64,000 nt of DNA from Luscinia megarhynchos (Eukaryota > Chordata > Aves > Passeriformes > Turdidae). The stretch covers positions 868,001 through 932,000 of the forward strand of contig CM067584.1 in the NCBI GenBank assembly GCA_034336665.1. The letters run 5' to 3'. The translations under genes and the position numbers were made by a program. The stretch's first letter is position 1. Each line of letters begins with the position of its first letter. Below, one piece after another: positions 23,641-35,300 of this stretch. Below the pieces are notes generated by a model. That model was not told where the DNA came from. It saw nothing but the letters and a program-made list of their open reading frames with translations, and did not search any database.

Positions 23641-26589
23641 GCTCCTCCACCTTGTCCAGGATGCCCCAGCTGGGGTCACTTCCCACCCGAGTGGTCCCCA
23701 TCCCACGCGTGGTCTCCCCATTCCATGCAGGGTGACACTTCTGATACGTCTGAGTGTTCTCAACTCTACTCATGGTCTCCCCCATTCTGTCCGTGTTCCT
23801 CCCACCCTGCCCTGGGTCCCCGCATCCATCCCAGGGTGTCTCCTCCCATCTGGCTGCTCTCCTTGCCCCCCATCCTACGGAGTTTCCTGCACCTTCCCTG
23901 AGTGCCCCCATCCCACCCAGGGTGCCCATCACTCCCCCATTCTTGTCCTGCCGGGCTGCACGAATCCCATTTGTGTGCCCCCAGGTATTATATCCCACCG
24001 GGGAGACCCTGGCCCACCATCCCACCCAGGTGTTTCACTACACCAGTGACCCCAGTCCCCCCCAGTGCCCTGTCCCCTTCCCTCGGGAATGCTCGGAGGG
24101 ATATGCCCATCCCTCCCTGCCCTGGGGGCAGGGTCCTGCCGTGATGGGTCCGGCCAGCCTGCAGGACAGACTCATCCGAAAAACCTTTTTCCTCTTTTTT
24201 TACAGGGTGGGCTCATTCCCCCATGACAGGCACTTGTGAGGCTGGTGGGGTGGCACCAACTGGGGCTTTATCCGGCGTCTCCAAGCCCTTATCTTTGTCC
24301 CAGTCAATCACCCACAGCCTGACCGTGAACCCCAATCTCCAGCCATCTCCAGTTCCCCAACCCCTGGAGCCACCAGACTCCACCACCCCCCGGCAGCCCC
24401 TCGCTCTGCGCCACAAAGGTTCTTCAGTTGCTTTGCCTGAAATACTTCATGAAAAGGCTTTTGTGCCATCGAAATCGCTGGTGACCCCAGTCCCCCCTGC
24501 CCAAGATTCCCAAGGAAAAGCAGGAGGCAGCTGCGGGGGGTCGTTCCGGCTGGCTCTTCCCCACTCCCAGCCCTCCAGATGTTTTATTGCCCTGTGTTTA
24601 ATTAACGTTTCCAGCCACGTGCTGAATGGGGAGCTCACATCTGCCCTGTCTTCCCAGACAACTCCTTGTTTAGACATGGAGCTGGGGGTATAGATATGTC
24701 CAGGGGTCTGTGTGAGTCCCAGGATGCTAACAAATATAAATAATCACATCATGCAGTATTTTTGCCGTATTTCCCATAAATAACATGGGACGAATCCTCA
24801 AGGTGTGAGGAGGTGGCTGATTCTCAACAGGGGATATGTGGAGGGTGAACATCCCGTGTCACCAGCACTCCCCACGTGCCCCCCACAACCTTGCACTCGT
24901 ATGAATTCCTAAACTATAAAAACGGCACTGGCAGCTCTGCAGTTTTGGGGTGTTTCACAACATTTTTGTAGGTCCTACAAACACAGGAGAGCCTCCTCAA
25001 TGGGTTTCATCCACTGGAAGGTGATATCTGGTGTTCTGGGGGTGAATGGATGAATGGATGGGGAATCCATGGGATGGGGGGGCTGTATGGTGGGACCATC
25101 CAACACCCCGGGATCTTCAGCCACCATGGGACTCTCAACCAGCCCAGGACCCTCCACTGTTCCTTCAGCCTTGGTCACCACAGGAAGTCTGGACACCCTG
25201 GGATCCTCAGGTACCCCAGGATCCAACACCCACCCCAGACCCCCCACACCAGGACTCTCAGCCACCCCAGAACCCTTGGACACCGGGACCCTCAGGTACC
25301 CCAGGACCTACAGAAACCCTAGGACTTTTAGGTGCCTCAGGATCCTGGGACATCCCAGGACCCTTCTTCACTCCATTCACCATCTCCCACCCCATCCCAC
25401 TCCCCCAGACACATTTTTCCCTGAGAACTGGGGACACGAGGTTATTCCCATCCCGCTCCACCTCCTCAACTGAAGCCTGAAGCCCCAAGAAGACAAATCC
25501 TGACAGAGAACTGGGACCATCACTATCTCTGGGGACAAACTGGGGTCCGGGGGGCTCGTTAAACCCCACCTCACTCTCCCGGGGCAGGAAAAGCTCGGGC
25601 CCTCGTTATTTTCCCCATGCGTGAAGGTGGTGGGTCATGGGTGGGTTGCTCCCCGCGTGGCCCCCGAGGCCGCAGGGGTGGGGGTGAGACGCTGAAGGAG
25701 TTTTGGGGGAACCTCCCCGTCTCCACGTCCTTGCAGCTCTCCCAACTTTAAAGTGACCCCGAACGTGGAGGAAGGCTCGAGGGAGAGAAAGGGGACGCGA
25801 CGGAGGGCCGCCCCGAAATCCCCCGAGCAATCCCTCCCCGGGCGGTGGCAGCGCGGTGCCAGCCAGATGTTGGCAGCGGGGGAGGGCCAGCCAGATGTTG
25901 GCAGCGGGGGAGGGCTGGCGGACAATGAGCCGCTAATGTCCCATTAACGCATTCTGGGGACGCCGCCGCACCGGGGCGCATCCCCCGTCCCTGCCCCGCA
26001 CCTCTGCCTCCTGTGTCCCCCCAGGGCACCTCCTGCCCCCCAAGAGCACCTCTTCGGCGGGGGTGGGGGGGAAGGGGGGTGAGGGGCAGAGTTTTGATGA
26101 TTTGGCCTAAAATGGAAACGTATTCGCACCCCAAAAAGCCCCAGGCTCCGAACTTCGCTTCGGTAGCGGCACACATCCCTGATGAGCCCCCGCTGAGGTC
26201 GGGAAGTGGGGGAAGTCCCCGGAAATGCCGATTTTCCCCCCCGGGGCTGCGATCAGGGGGTGCGGGGTGAGCAGGGCCGGGTGGGGTCGGGGCGCTGTCG
26301 GGGCTGCGCTGCCGAACAGAACCCCAGGAACCACCGGGACCCGGGGGAACAGCCCGGGATGGGGGTCCCTGAGAACCCCCACGGGATGGGAGTCTCCGAA
26401 AACTGATCTGGGGTGGGGGGGACCCCGGAACTGCCCGGGAACGGGGCCCTCAGCAGTTATCCCGGGGCGGGGGAGCCCCAGAACCGCCCCGGGGGCGAGA
26501 GCCGCTCGGGACAGAGGAGCCCCTGGGATGGGGGGGTCCGTGAGACACCGAGCCGCGGGACGGGGCGCGAGCCTGGTGGGTGGGGGGTG
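23641..26589. other. Intergenic region between the divergent genes TCF7L1 and DBNL
   Basis: No protein-coding exon was recognised. It holds a degenerate 'ccatcccacccagggtgtc' repeat (23640-24080), unique AT-richer sequence at 24590-24800 that could be regulatory, a 'ggatcctcaggtaccccagg' degenerate repeat (25090-25370), a 28-bp duplication at 25861, and GC-rich sequence to 26589. Confidence 0.6.
25861..25916. repeat. Perfect 28-bp tandem duplication with E-box
   Basis: Two identical 28-bp units beginning 'agccagatgttggcagcggg' lie side by side. Each carries a CAGATG E-box core and precedes an AT-rich 'gccgctaatgtcccattaac' segment. Confidence 0.88.
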
Positions 26590-28360
26590 GGGGTCTGTCT
26601 GTCCGGGGTCGGTTATTGGAGGCGGTCTGTCTGTCCGGGGGTCTGTTATTGGAGGAGCGGTCTGTCTGTCCGGGATCTGTTATTCGGGGGGGGGCGGTCT
26701 GTCTGTCAGGGTCTATTGGAGGGGGGCGGTCTGTCTGTCCGGAATCTGTTATTCGGGGGGCGGTCGGTCTGTCCGGGGGTCTGTTATTGGAGGCGGTCTG
26801 TCTGTCCGGGGTCTGTTATTCGGGGGCGGTCTGTCTGTCCGGGGTCTGTTAGTTGGAGGGGGCGGTCTGTCTGTCCGGGAATCTGTTATTCCGGGGGGGG
26901 CGGTCTGTCTGTCCGGGATCTGTTATTCGGGGGGCAGTCTGTCTGTCAGGGGTCTGTTGATGGAGGGGCAGTCTGTCTGTCCGGGATCTGTTATTCGGGG
27001 GGCAGTCTGTCTGTCCGGGGTCTGTTATTGGAGGGGGCGGTCTGTCTGTCAGGGTCTGTTATTCGGGGGGGGCGGTCTCTGTCTGTCCGGGATCTGTTAT
27101 TGGAGGGGGCGGTCTGTCTGTCCGGGGTCTGTTATTGGAGGGGGGGCGGTCTGTCTGTCCGGGATCTGTTATTGGAGGGGGGCGGTCTGTCTGTCCGGGG
27201 TCTGTTATTGGAGGGGGGCGGTCTGTCTGTCCGGGATCTGTTATTCGGGGGGCGATCTGCCTGTCCGGGGTCTGTTATTGGAGCGGGGGCGGTCTGTCTG
27301 TCCAGGATCTGTTATTGGAGGGGCAGTCTGTCTGTCCGGGGTCGGTTATTGGAGGGGGGTCTGTCTGTCCAGGGGTCGGTTATTCAGGGGGCAGTCTGTC
27401 TGTCCGGGGTCTGTTATTGAGGCGATCGCTGTCTGTCCGGGGTCTGTTATTCGGGGGGGCGGTCTGTCTGTCCGGGGGTCTGTTATTATTGGAGGGGGCG
27501 GTCTGTCTGTCCGGGGTCTGTTATTGGAGGGGGTCTGTCTGTCCGGGGTCTGTTATTCGGGGGGGGCAGTCTGTCTGTCAGTCTATTATTGGAGAGCCGT
27601 CTGTCCGGGGATCTGTTATTCGGTAGTCTGTCTGTCAGGATCTGTATTCAGGGGGCAGTCTGTCTGTCCGGGGTCGGTTATTCGGGGGGCAGTCTGTCTG
27701 TCGGGGTCGGTTATTCGGGGGGCAGTCTGTCTGTCGGGATCTGTTATTCGGGGGGCAGTCTGTCTGTCAGTCAGTTATTCAGGTCTGTCTGTCCGGGGTC
27801 AGTTATTCGGGGGGGCGGTCTGTCTGTCCGGGGTCGGTTATTCGGGGGGCGGTCTGTCTGTCCGGATCTGTTATTCGGGGGGCAGTCTGTCTGTCCGGGG
27901 TCGGTTATTCGGGGGGCAGTCTGTCTGTCCGGGGTCGGTTATTCGGGGGGGCGGTCTGTCTGTCCGGGGTCGGTTATTCGGGGGGCGGTCTGTCTGTCCG
28001 GGATCTGTTATTCGGGGGGGCAGTCTGTCTGTCCGGGGTCGGTTATTCGGGGGGCGGTCTGTCTGTCCGGGGTCGGTTATTCGGGGGGGGCGGTCTGTCT
28101 GTCCAGGGTCAGTTATTCGGGGGGCAGTCTGTCTGTCAGGATCTGTTATTCAGGGGGCAGTCTGTCTGTCCGGGGTCGGTTATTCGGGGGCAGTCTGTCT
28201 GTCCGGGGTCTGTTATTCGGGGGGCAGTCTGTCTGTCCGGGGTCGGTTATTGGAGGGGCAGTCTGTCTGTCCGGGGGTCTGTTGTTGGAGGGGGGGGCGG
28301 TCTGTCTGTCCGGGGTCTGTTATTCGGGGGAGCTGTCTGTCTGTCGGGGGGTCTCCCTGT
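26590..28360. repeat. 1.8-kb G-rich minisatellite, 31-36 bp unit, about 50 copies
   Basis: Unit: 'ggtctgtctgtccggggtct' followed by 'gttattcggggg' or 'gttattggagggg'. The G run varies from 3 to 8, so unit length changes and the frame drifts. Two unit classes (ttcggggg and ttggagggg) are visible: the ttggag class dominates the left third, the ttcggg class the right two thirds. There are no unique spacers, so this is not a CRISPR array. The 753-codon and 372-codon ORFs here are repeat artefacts. Confidence 0.96.
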
Positions 28361-28539
28361 CGGTGTCTGTTGTTCGGGGGCGGGGTCTGGTATTTTTGGG
28401 GTGTTCTCTCTGTCGGGGTGGGCTCTCGGGGGGCGTGGCCTATCTGCACAGGGGCGTGGTCTCGCTGTTCGGGGGGCGTGGTTTAGGCTCTCGTGGGCGG
28501 GGCCTAGCGGGGCGGGACTGTCCCGGGACGGCGCCGGGC

Positions 28540-29335
28540 GCTTCCCGGGGAGGGGGTGGCCGTGCCGGGGGCGGTACCGGGGCGGTGCCGGGGCAGTGCC
28601 AGGGCGGTACCAGGGCGGTGCCGGGGCGGTGCCGGCAGCACCGGCAGGGCGGTGCCAGGGGCGTTACCGGGGCAGTGCCGGGGGCGGTACCAGGGCGGTG
28701 CCGGTAGCACCGGCGGGGCGGGACAGTGCTGGGGGCGGTGCCGGGGGTGGTGCTGGGGCGGTGCCGGTAGCCCCGGCAGGGGCGGTGCTGGGAGACGGTT
28801 CCAGTAGCACCAGCGGGGCGGTACCGAGGCAGTGCTGGGGGGCGGTGCCCTTAACACCGGAGGGGCGGTACCGGGGGGCGGTGCCGGGGCAGTGCCGGTA
28901 TCACCGGAGGGGCGGGGCAGGGGGGCGGTGCCGGGGCGGTGCCGGTATCACCGGCGGGGCGGTGCCGGGGGCGGTGCCGGGGGCGGTACCGGGGCGGTGC
29001 CGGTATCACCGGCGGGGCGGTACCGGGGCGGTGCCGGTATCACCGGCGAGGGCGGTACCGGGGCGGTGCCGGTATCACCGGAGGGGGCGGTGCCGGGGCG
29101 GTGCCGAGCATCACCGGAGGGCGGTGCCGGGGCGGTGCCGGGGCGGTGCCGGGCGGTACCGGGGGCGGTGCCGGGCGGTGCCGGTATCACCGGAGGGGGC
29201 GGTGCCGGGGGCGTTGCCGGGGGGCGGTGCCGGGGGCAGTGCCGGGGCGGTGCCGGGGCGGTGCCGGGGGCGGTGCCGGGGCGGTACCGGGGGCGGTACC
29301 GGGGCGGTACCGGCATCCCCGGCGCGGCGGGCGGG
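28540..29335. repeat. GC-rich minisatellite abutting the DBNL start codon
   Basis: Units based on 'ggggcggtgccggtatcacc' and 'ggggcggtaccgggg' repeat to within about 25 bp of the DBNL ATG. It has almost no A or T apart from TACC and TATCACC. It replaces the usual promoter/5'UTR sequence and contains dozens of GC-box-like GGGGCGG cores. Confidence 0.93.
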
Positions 29336-29360
29336 CCCGGCGGGCGCAGCGGGCGCGGCC

Positions 29361-32300
29361 ATGGCGCTGAACCTGGCCAAGAACGGGCGGGCGCTGCAGG
29401 AGGCCTACGGGAGCGTGGTGGCCGCGGGGGAGCCGCACGGCCTGGTGCGGGGGCCGGGCCGGGGGATGGGATGGGGGGCACAGCGGGCGGGGGGCGGGCC
29501 GAGAGAGTGCGGAGCGATGTGGGCGTGCGGTGGGGGATGGGGGGTGCCGGGGAGTCCGGGGGAGGGATGGAGGGGCGGAAGAGGAGCAGGGATGGGTTTT
29601 GCTGGCTGGCGGTGGCCTGGGGGGACGCGGGGTGTTTGGGGGTGTGTAGAGGGCCGGTGGGGGTGGGTGGGGGTAGCGGGGTGACTGGGGCGTGTGCGGT
29701 GTGAGGAGAGGGTCCGTGGGGGGCCCTGGGCTGTGGGGTGCCCGGTCCCTGTGGGACTCTGCACTCACAAGGTGTCGGGGCTGTGTGAACACCACAGATG
29801 AGCACTGTGCTGGCTAAAAATATCATTTCTGCCTGCATTTTAGGGCTCTGTTCACCTACGAAGGCAACAGCAATGACCTGCGAGTGGCTGGCTCCGGAGG
29901 TGAGGATTCTGGGGGCCATCCCCTGTTTCCTTGGGTCCAGGGCCTTCCAGGGCTCATCTCACTGTACCTGCCTGGGCTGTCCGGGAGTTTTTTAATCCCT
30001 GAGGGTGTTTTGGGGGTGCCCTTGGTAATGGGATGGGGGGAGGAAGCTGTATCAGGGTGTCTGGTGTGATTTTGGAGTGAGGGATATGGAGCAGATCCTC
30101 CTGACAGCTCTGCTCCTCCTTTCCGTTCATTTTTATCCTTTCCAAAGGATCCAAAGTTTGGGTCCTGGCTGCTCTTTTCATCCCTGAAGTATTTTAGATC
30201 CTGGATTTAGGCAGGACCACGTGGTACTCCAGAGCCACTCACTCAGCCAGGGCTCCCTACTCAATGCTCTTAAAGCCCCTCATGTCTAATTACCTCCTTC
30301 CTGCAATTCTTTTTTAATTTATTTTTTATCTGTCTCCTGATTCCCACCCAAACACTACTGGCTGGGAAGCCGAAGCCTTCAGGAAGCAGAGCATCCAGGC
30401 AGGTTTCCCCACGCTTGGAATTTGCATCCTCTCATCCCTCCCCAGCTTCTTCCTTAATTTCCAAGTGTTTTTCCCAGCTTGTGGAGCTCTGTGGAAGTTG
30501 CTGGGATGCTCCACAGGGTCTGATGGAGCCCACGGAGCCAGGGGTTTGGTACTGGGGAATTTTGTTGAGGAAAACTCCTGTTGAGTCACAAATGAGAGTT
30601 TTGGGGAGCTGCAGAGAGTGTGCCCCAAGCTGGCCACAGATCCGTGCTCTCCCCAGTATTCCCATCATGTCTCTCTGTGCCAGCCCTCACCAAACAGCTT
30701 CACACTTCCAACCTTCAACTTCCCTGCTGAGTTTAGAGCCAAATTTAGAGCCAATTCGTAAATATTTAATGGTGAGGAGGAAATGATCTGGGTGATGCTG
30801 CAGAGCAGAGCAAGCTGTGTTGGTCTCTGTTACTCCTACCAGGGTTGATAAGGACCAGTAGCTCTTTTCCCATTTTTCAGGGCTCGGACAACCCAGCACA
30901 GAAGGAATTGTGGTCTGGAGGAATATTTTTGAGATGAGAGTGTGCATTTTTGGTGTTTTTCCTCCTTTCCCAGTAATTTATTGGTATAGTGGGAGCACTG
31001 CTGTTCCCTCTCCATTGCCCCGCCTGAGCCCTGTGTGGGATTTTCCCTCTGGGATTCTCTCCCAAGTCCTCAAACCAGAACTGAGACCACTCTAGGTGGG
31101 TGTAACAGGGAGGGAGGCATTGAGGCAGGACCTTATCCCATGTTACCCTCTTGGTTCCTTCTCTACTTCTCATCTTGGAGAGCAGGAACAAGGCTCAGTC
31201 AGTTCCTCCACCACTTCTCAGCACCATTCCCACCCTCACTGAGGTATTTCTGAGTGTAGTTCTGTGCAGGAACCTGTGGGCAAAAGCTGTCTGCTCTCTT
31301 TAAAGCTTCTAATTTATTAGGGAGTGCAAGCAGCTCCTTCCCTTTGTCACGCCTGCACTTTATTGCAGATCCAGGATCTTTCCTGGATTTTTCCAGGGTT
31401 TGTTAGGGCCTGAGGAAGAGGAACTGGGTGATGAAGGCTGCTGGGGATGGGAGTGGGTGGGGAAAGGCTAGGTCTTGGCTTCCAAGTAATCATGTGGATG
31501 ATAAATGATCAGGTTATGTGTTTACAGAATAAACGACAGGGGTCTGAGACCCTCATGAGGTGTGACAACCCCACATTTAATGGGGAAAGTCTCTAGGGAA
31601 GACAGAGCTGGGGCGGGTTTGGCTGTTCTCACCACGCTGGTCTCACCCCCTCTCCTTCCTCTCCCCACAGATGGGGGGCTGGAGGAGATGGTGGAGGAGC
31701 TCAACAGTGGGAAGGTGATGTACGGCTTCTGCCGCGTGAAGGATCCCAACTCTGGGCTGCCCAAATACGTCCTGGTCAACTGGGTGAGTGGGGACAGGCC
31801 TTGGCTCCCCTGGGGGGCAGCTGGAGCCCCTCTGCCAGGGGCCCAGGCTGGGAGAGCTGGGGGTGTCCAGCCCGGAGGAGAGAGAGCTCCAGGGAGACCT
31901 CAGGGCCCCTTGAGGGGCTCCAGGAGAGCTGCAGAGGGACTCGGGCTCAGATCCAGGAGCTGCTGCCGGGGTGCAGCCCGGAGGGGCTCAGGTGAGCTGG
32001 TGGTGTCTCCTTGCAGACGGGTGAAGGTGTCAGTGACGTGCGGAAAGGAGCCTGCGCCAACCACGTCAGCACCGTGGCCAACTTCCTCAAGGTCTGATCT
32101 CCTCGTGCCCTCCCTCAGGAAGTCACTGGATGGTTTGGGTTGGAGGGGCCTCAGACCATCCAGTTCTACCCCTCTGCCACGGTCAGGGGCATCAGCCCAA
32201 AAAAATCCCCCTGGATATTTTCTTCTTCTTACCAGAACCCTTTTCCTTCCCTTGGGAAGCTCTGGGAGCACGGGCAGGAATCAGGGCAGGGTGTGGGTTT

Positions 32301-35300
32301 AGGGGCTCCCAGAGTGACCCCTCACCCCTGTTCTGGTTTCTCCTGCTCAGGGGGCTCACGTCACCATCAATGCCCGGGCAGAGGAGGACGTGGAGCCTGA
32401 ACTCATCATGGAGAAGGTGGCCAAGGCCTCCGGGGCCAACTACAGCTTCCACAAGGAGAGCAGCAAGTTCCAGGACTCGGGGCCCCAGGCTCCCGTGGTG
32501 AGTTGAATAAATGAGGACTTTTGGGTGCCTCTGGGTGGGAGGAAGGTCTGGGACCACTATCATCCCGTGATGGAAGAGGCACTGTGGCCATTGATGTGTG
32601 TGTGGAATGTTCAGCCTTGGAAAGGAAAGGTTCCAGGGAGAACTTAGAGCCCCTTCCGGTGCCTAAAGGGGCTACAAGAGAGCTGGAGAGGGTCTTTGCA
32701 CCAGGGCGGGCAGTAACAGGACAGGAGGGCAGGTTTGAAGCATGGAGTCATGGGCTGGATTGCAGGACCTTAAAGCCCGTCCAGTCCCAGCCCTGCCATG
32801 GCAGGGACATTTCCCACTGTCCCAGAGTGCTCCAAGCCCCATCCAGCCTGGCCTTGGACACTGCCAGGGATGGGGCAGCAACCTGTGCCAAGGCCAGCAA
32901 GTCCCTATTTTTGGCAATGTGCACATCACTGGCCTCACCCAGCCCTCCTTTAAATTGCAAGGCAAAGCATCAGGTTATGGAAACTTCTAAGAGAAGTCCC
33001 AGACTGTGCTGATTTGGGCTGGTTTTTGACAAGAAATGCAAATAAAGGTGATTTCTCTGTGACCTCCTCAGGGCTCTGTGTACCAGAAGACGAACGCAAT
33101 GTCTGAAATCAAGCGGGTCAATAAGGATAATTTCTGGGCCAAAGCAGAGGTGAGTGTCCCTCGGAGCACCAAGTGTTTGGATTGAGCTGGAGATTGTTCT
33201 CCATGTACTCATTCCATGTCTGGGAGCTGGGATCAAGAGCTCAGGGACGTGCAGAGCTGCTGCCGTGGGGTGCTCAGAGGGGAGGGGCTGAGCCTTGAAG
33301 GGGAAGGTGCTGCTTTATCTCATCTGGATTTGTCTCGGGGCTGCTGGGGTGTGCTCAGGGAGCAATACTGTCTGCCTGGCTCTCCTGGCAGACAGCTGGG
33401 CTGCATCCCAGCTCCCAGCAAATCCCAGCTGGGTGAGGAAACTGGTTTTTGAGCTCTCTGAGGGCTGCTCCGTTTCCTTCGCCTTTCACCTTGGGTTTCA
33501 CGGGGCTAAGCACACGTCATTAGGTGTGAACCTGCTGCCCGGGTAAGTGCCTGCTACCCACCGAGTGCCCTGGGACCTGCCCGTGCAGAGGGCCGGGGGC
33601 TGCAGGCGCTGGCAGCGGGACCCCACCCCTCTGAGCCCGGAGTCCAAGCCTCTGCGCCCGTCTCCCTGCAGAAGGATGAGGAGAACCGGCGGCTGGAGGA
33701 GAAGAGGCGGGCGGAGGAGGAGCGGCAGCGGCGGGAGCGCGAGCAGCGGCAGCGGGAGCTGCAGGCGGCCGCGGGGCGCGAGCAGATCTTCAGAGCCAGA
33801 TCCAGTGAAATCGAAGCCCAGAAGTGAGTGGGGCTTTAGGAAGGATTCCCAGAGCCCATCTTGCTCTCTGGGGTTCCTGTGGTGCTGGGTGTCCCTACCT
33901 ACCACCTCTCTGAGCTGCCCCCACTCCAGCAAAGTTTATTCCTTAGGAAGTGGGGAATCATGTCTATGCATTTCTCACTGCTGGAATTCCTGCAGTCCCA
34001 GGAAATTTCTTTTAAGAGAACAGACATGAGGGGATCTTGCTCCAGCTGTGGGGGAAACATCCCCCTGGCTAACCACCAAGGAGCTTGGCTGCTTGTCCAC
34101 CATCATCCCTGAGTCTCCCTGCCCATGGATCCATGGCTCCAGGATTATTCTCTCTTTTGTTTCCCAAGCTCTTGCCTGGCACCTATCACCCCTATTTTTG
34201 GGGTATCAGAGGTCCAGGGAGCTCCAAGCTCCACAGGGATGACTCCAGGAAAATCTACCCAGCTCCCATATCAAGATGCTCACGTCCATATCCCCAAGGA
34301 AGAGATTTCCTTGGAATGACCCCACTATTTGGAGCAGCTCCTGCCCCTCTCTCCATCCTCCTCTCCTCAAGGATGACCTATAGCATCTTGTGTGGCCCTG
34401 AAGCGAGGGGGAACATTACCAAAGTGAGGGATTGCCTTCATGTGCTATTCCCAGGGACCTGGAATAGTGGGATGAGGTCTCAAATCCTCAGTTTTAACCC
34501 ATTTGTCCCCACAGGAGACTCCAGCAGCAACAGGAGGCTGAGAACAGGAACAGGGAGCAGCAGCAATGGGTGAGCTCTGGTGTTGGCCCCAGGCGAGGTT
34601 TATCCATGGTGGAGGGGACAGGGACCTGGGACAGGGCAAGTGGAAATGGCCTCGCGTTGCACAGGAGAGGTTTAAGTTGGATATTGGGAAAATTCCTTCA
34701 TGGAAAGCATTGTCCAGCTCTGGCACAGCTGCTCAGGTCAGTGCTGGCATCCCCATTCCTGGGAGGATTTAACAGCTCTGTGGATGTGGCACTTGGGGAC
34801 GTGGGTTAGTGCTGGCCGTGGCTGTGCTGGGGGATAGTTGGACTTGATACTTTCAGAGGGTTTTTCCAACCTAAGTCATCCCCCAATTCCATGGCATCAA
34901 GTCCCTGTTCTCAGCCCAGCATTCCCGTTTCCTCCTCACCCACACCCTCCATTACTGCATCGGTTCCTTGGGTCCAGAGGGCTCTGGCAGGAACTGGGGG
35001 GGCTGGGGGCAGGGGGCTGGCCTGGGGGGTGGCAGGTTGCCCAGCCCTGTCTGTGCCACAGGAGGGAGCGGGCTGAGGAGGACGAGGCGCAGCAGTGGGA
35101 AGGGCGTCAGGAGGAGCGAGTCGGTGGAGAAAGCCCAGGTGAGGAGCTGAGAGCCTGAGCCCTGGGGAGGGGGCTGCCTGGCTCTGCCCCCTGACCGGGC
35201 TGTGTGCCCTCCCGGGCAGGAGGCTGCCACGCTGATCGCGCAGAGAGCCGTCAACCCCCGCGACATCTTCAAGCAAAGGGAGAGAGCGGGGCCCGCGAGC

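Noticed and set aside
26590..28360. CRISPR-like array of ~33-bp repeats
   Set aside because: Repeats are contiguous with no unique spacers, in a vertebrate genome.
26225..28486. 753-codon plus-strand ORF
   Set aside because: Translation of the 33-bp minisatellite (SVCLSG-type repeats); no domain, splice context or start signal.
28401..29684. 427-codon Arg/Gly-rich plus-strand ORF
   Set aside because: Reads the GC-rich minisatellite and runs out of frame into DBNL exon 1 and intron 1.
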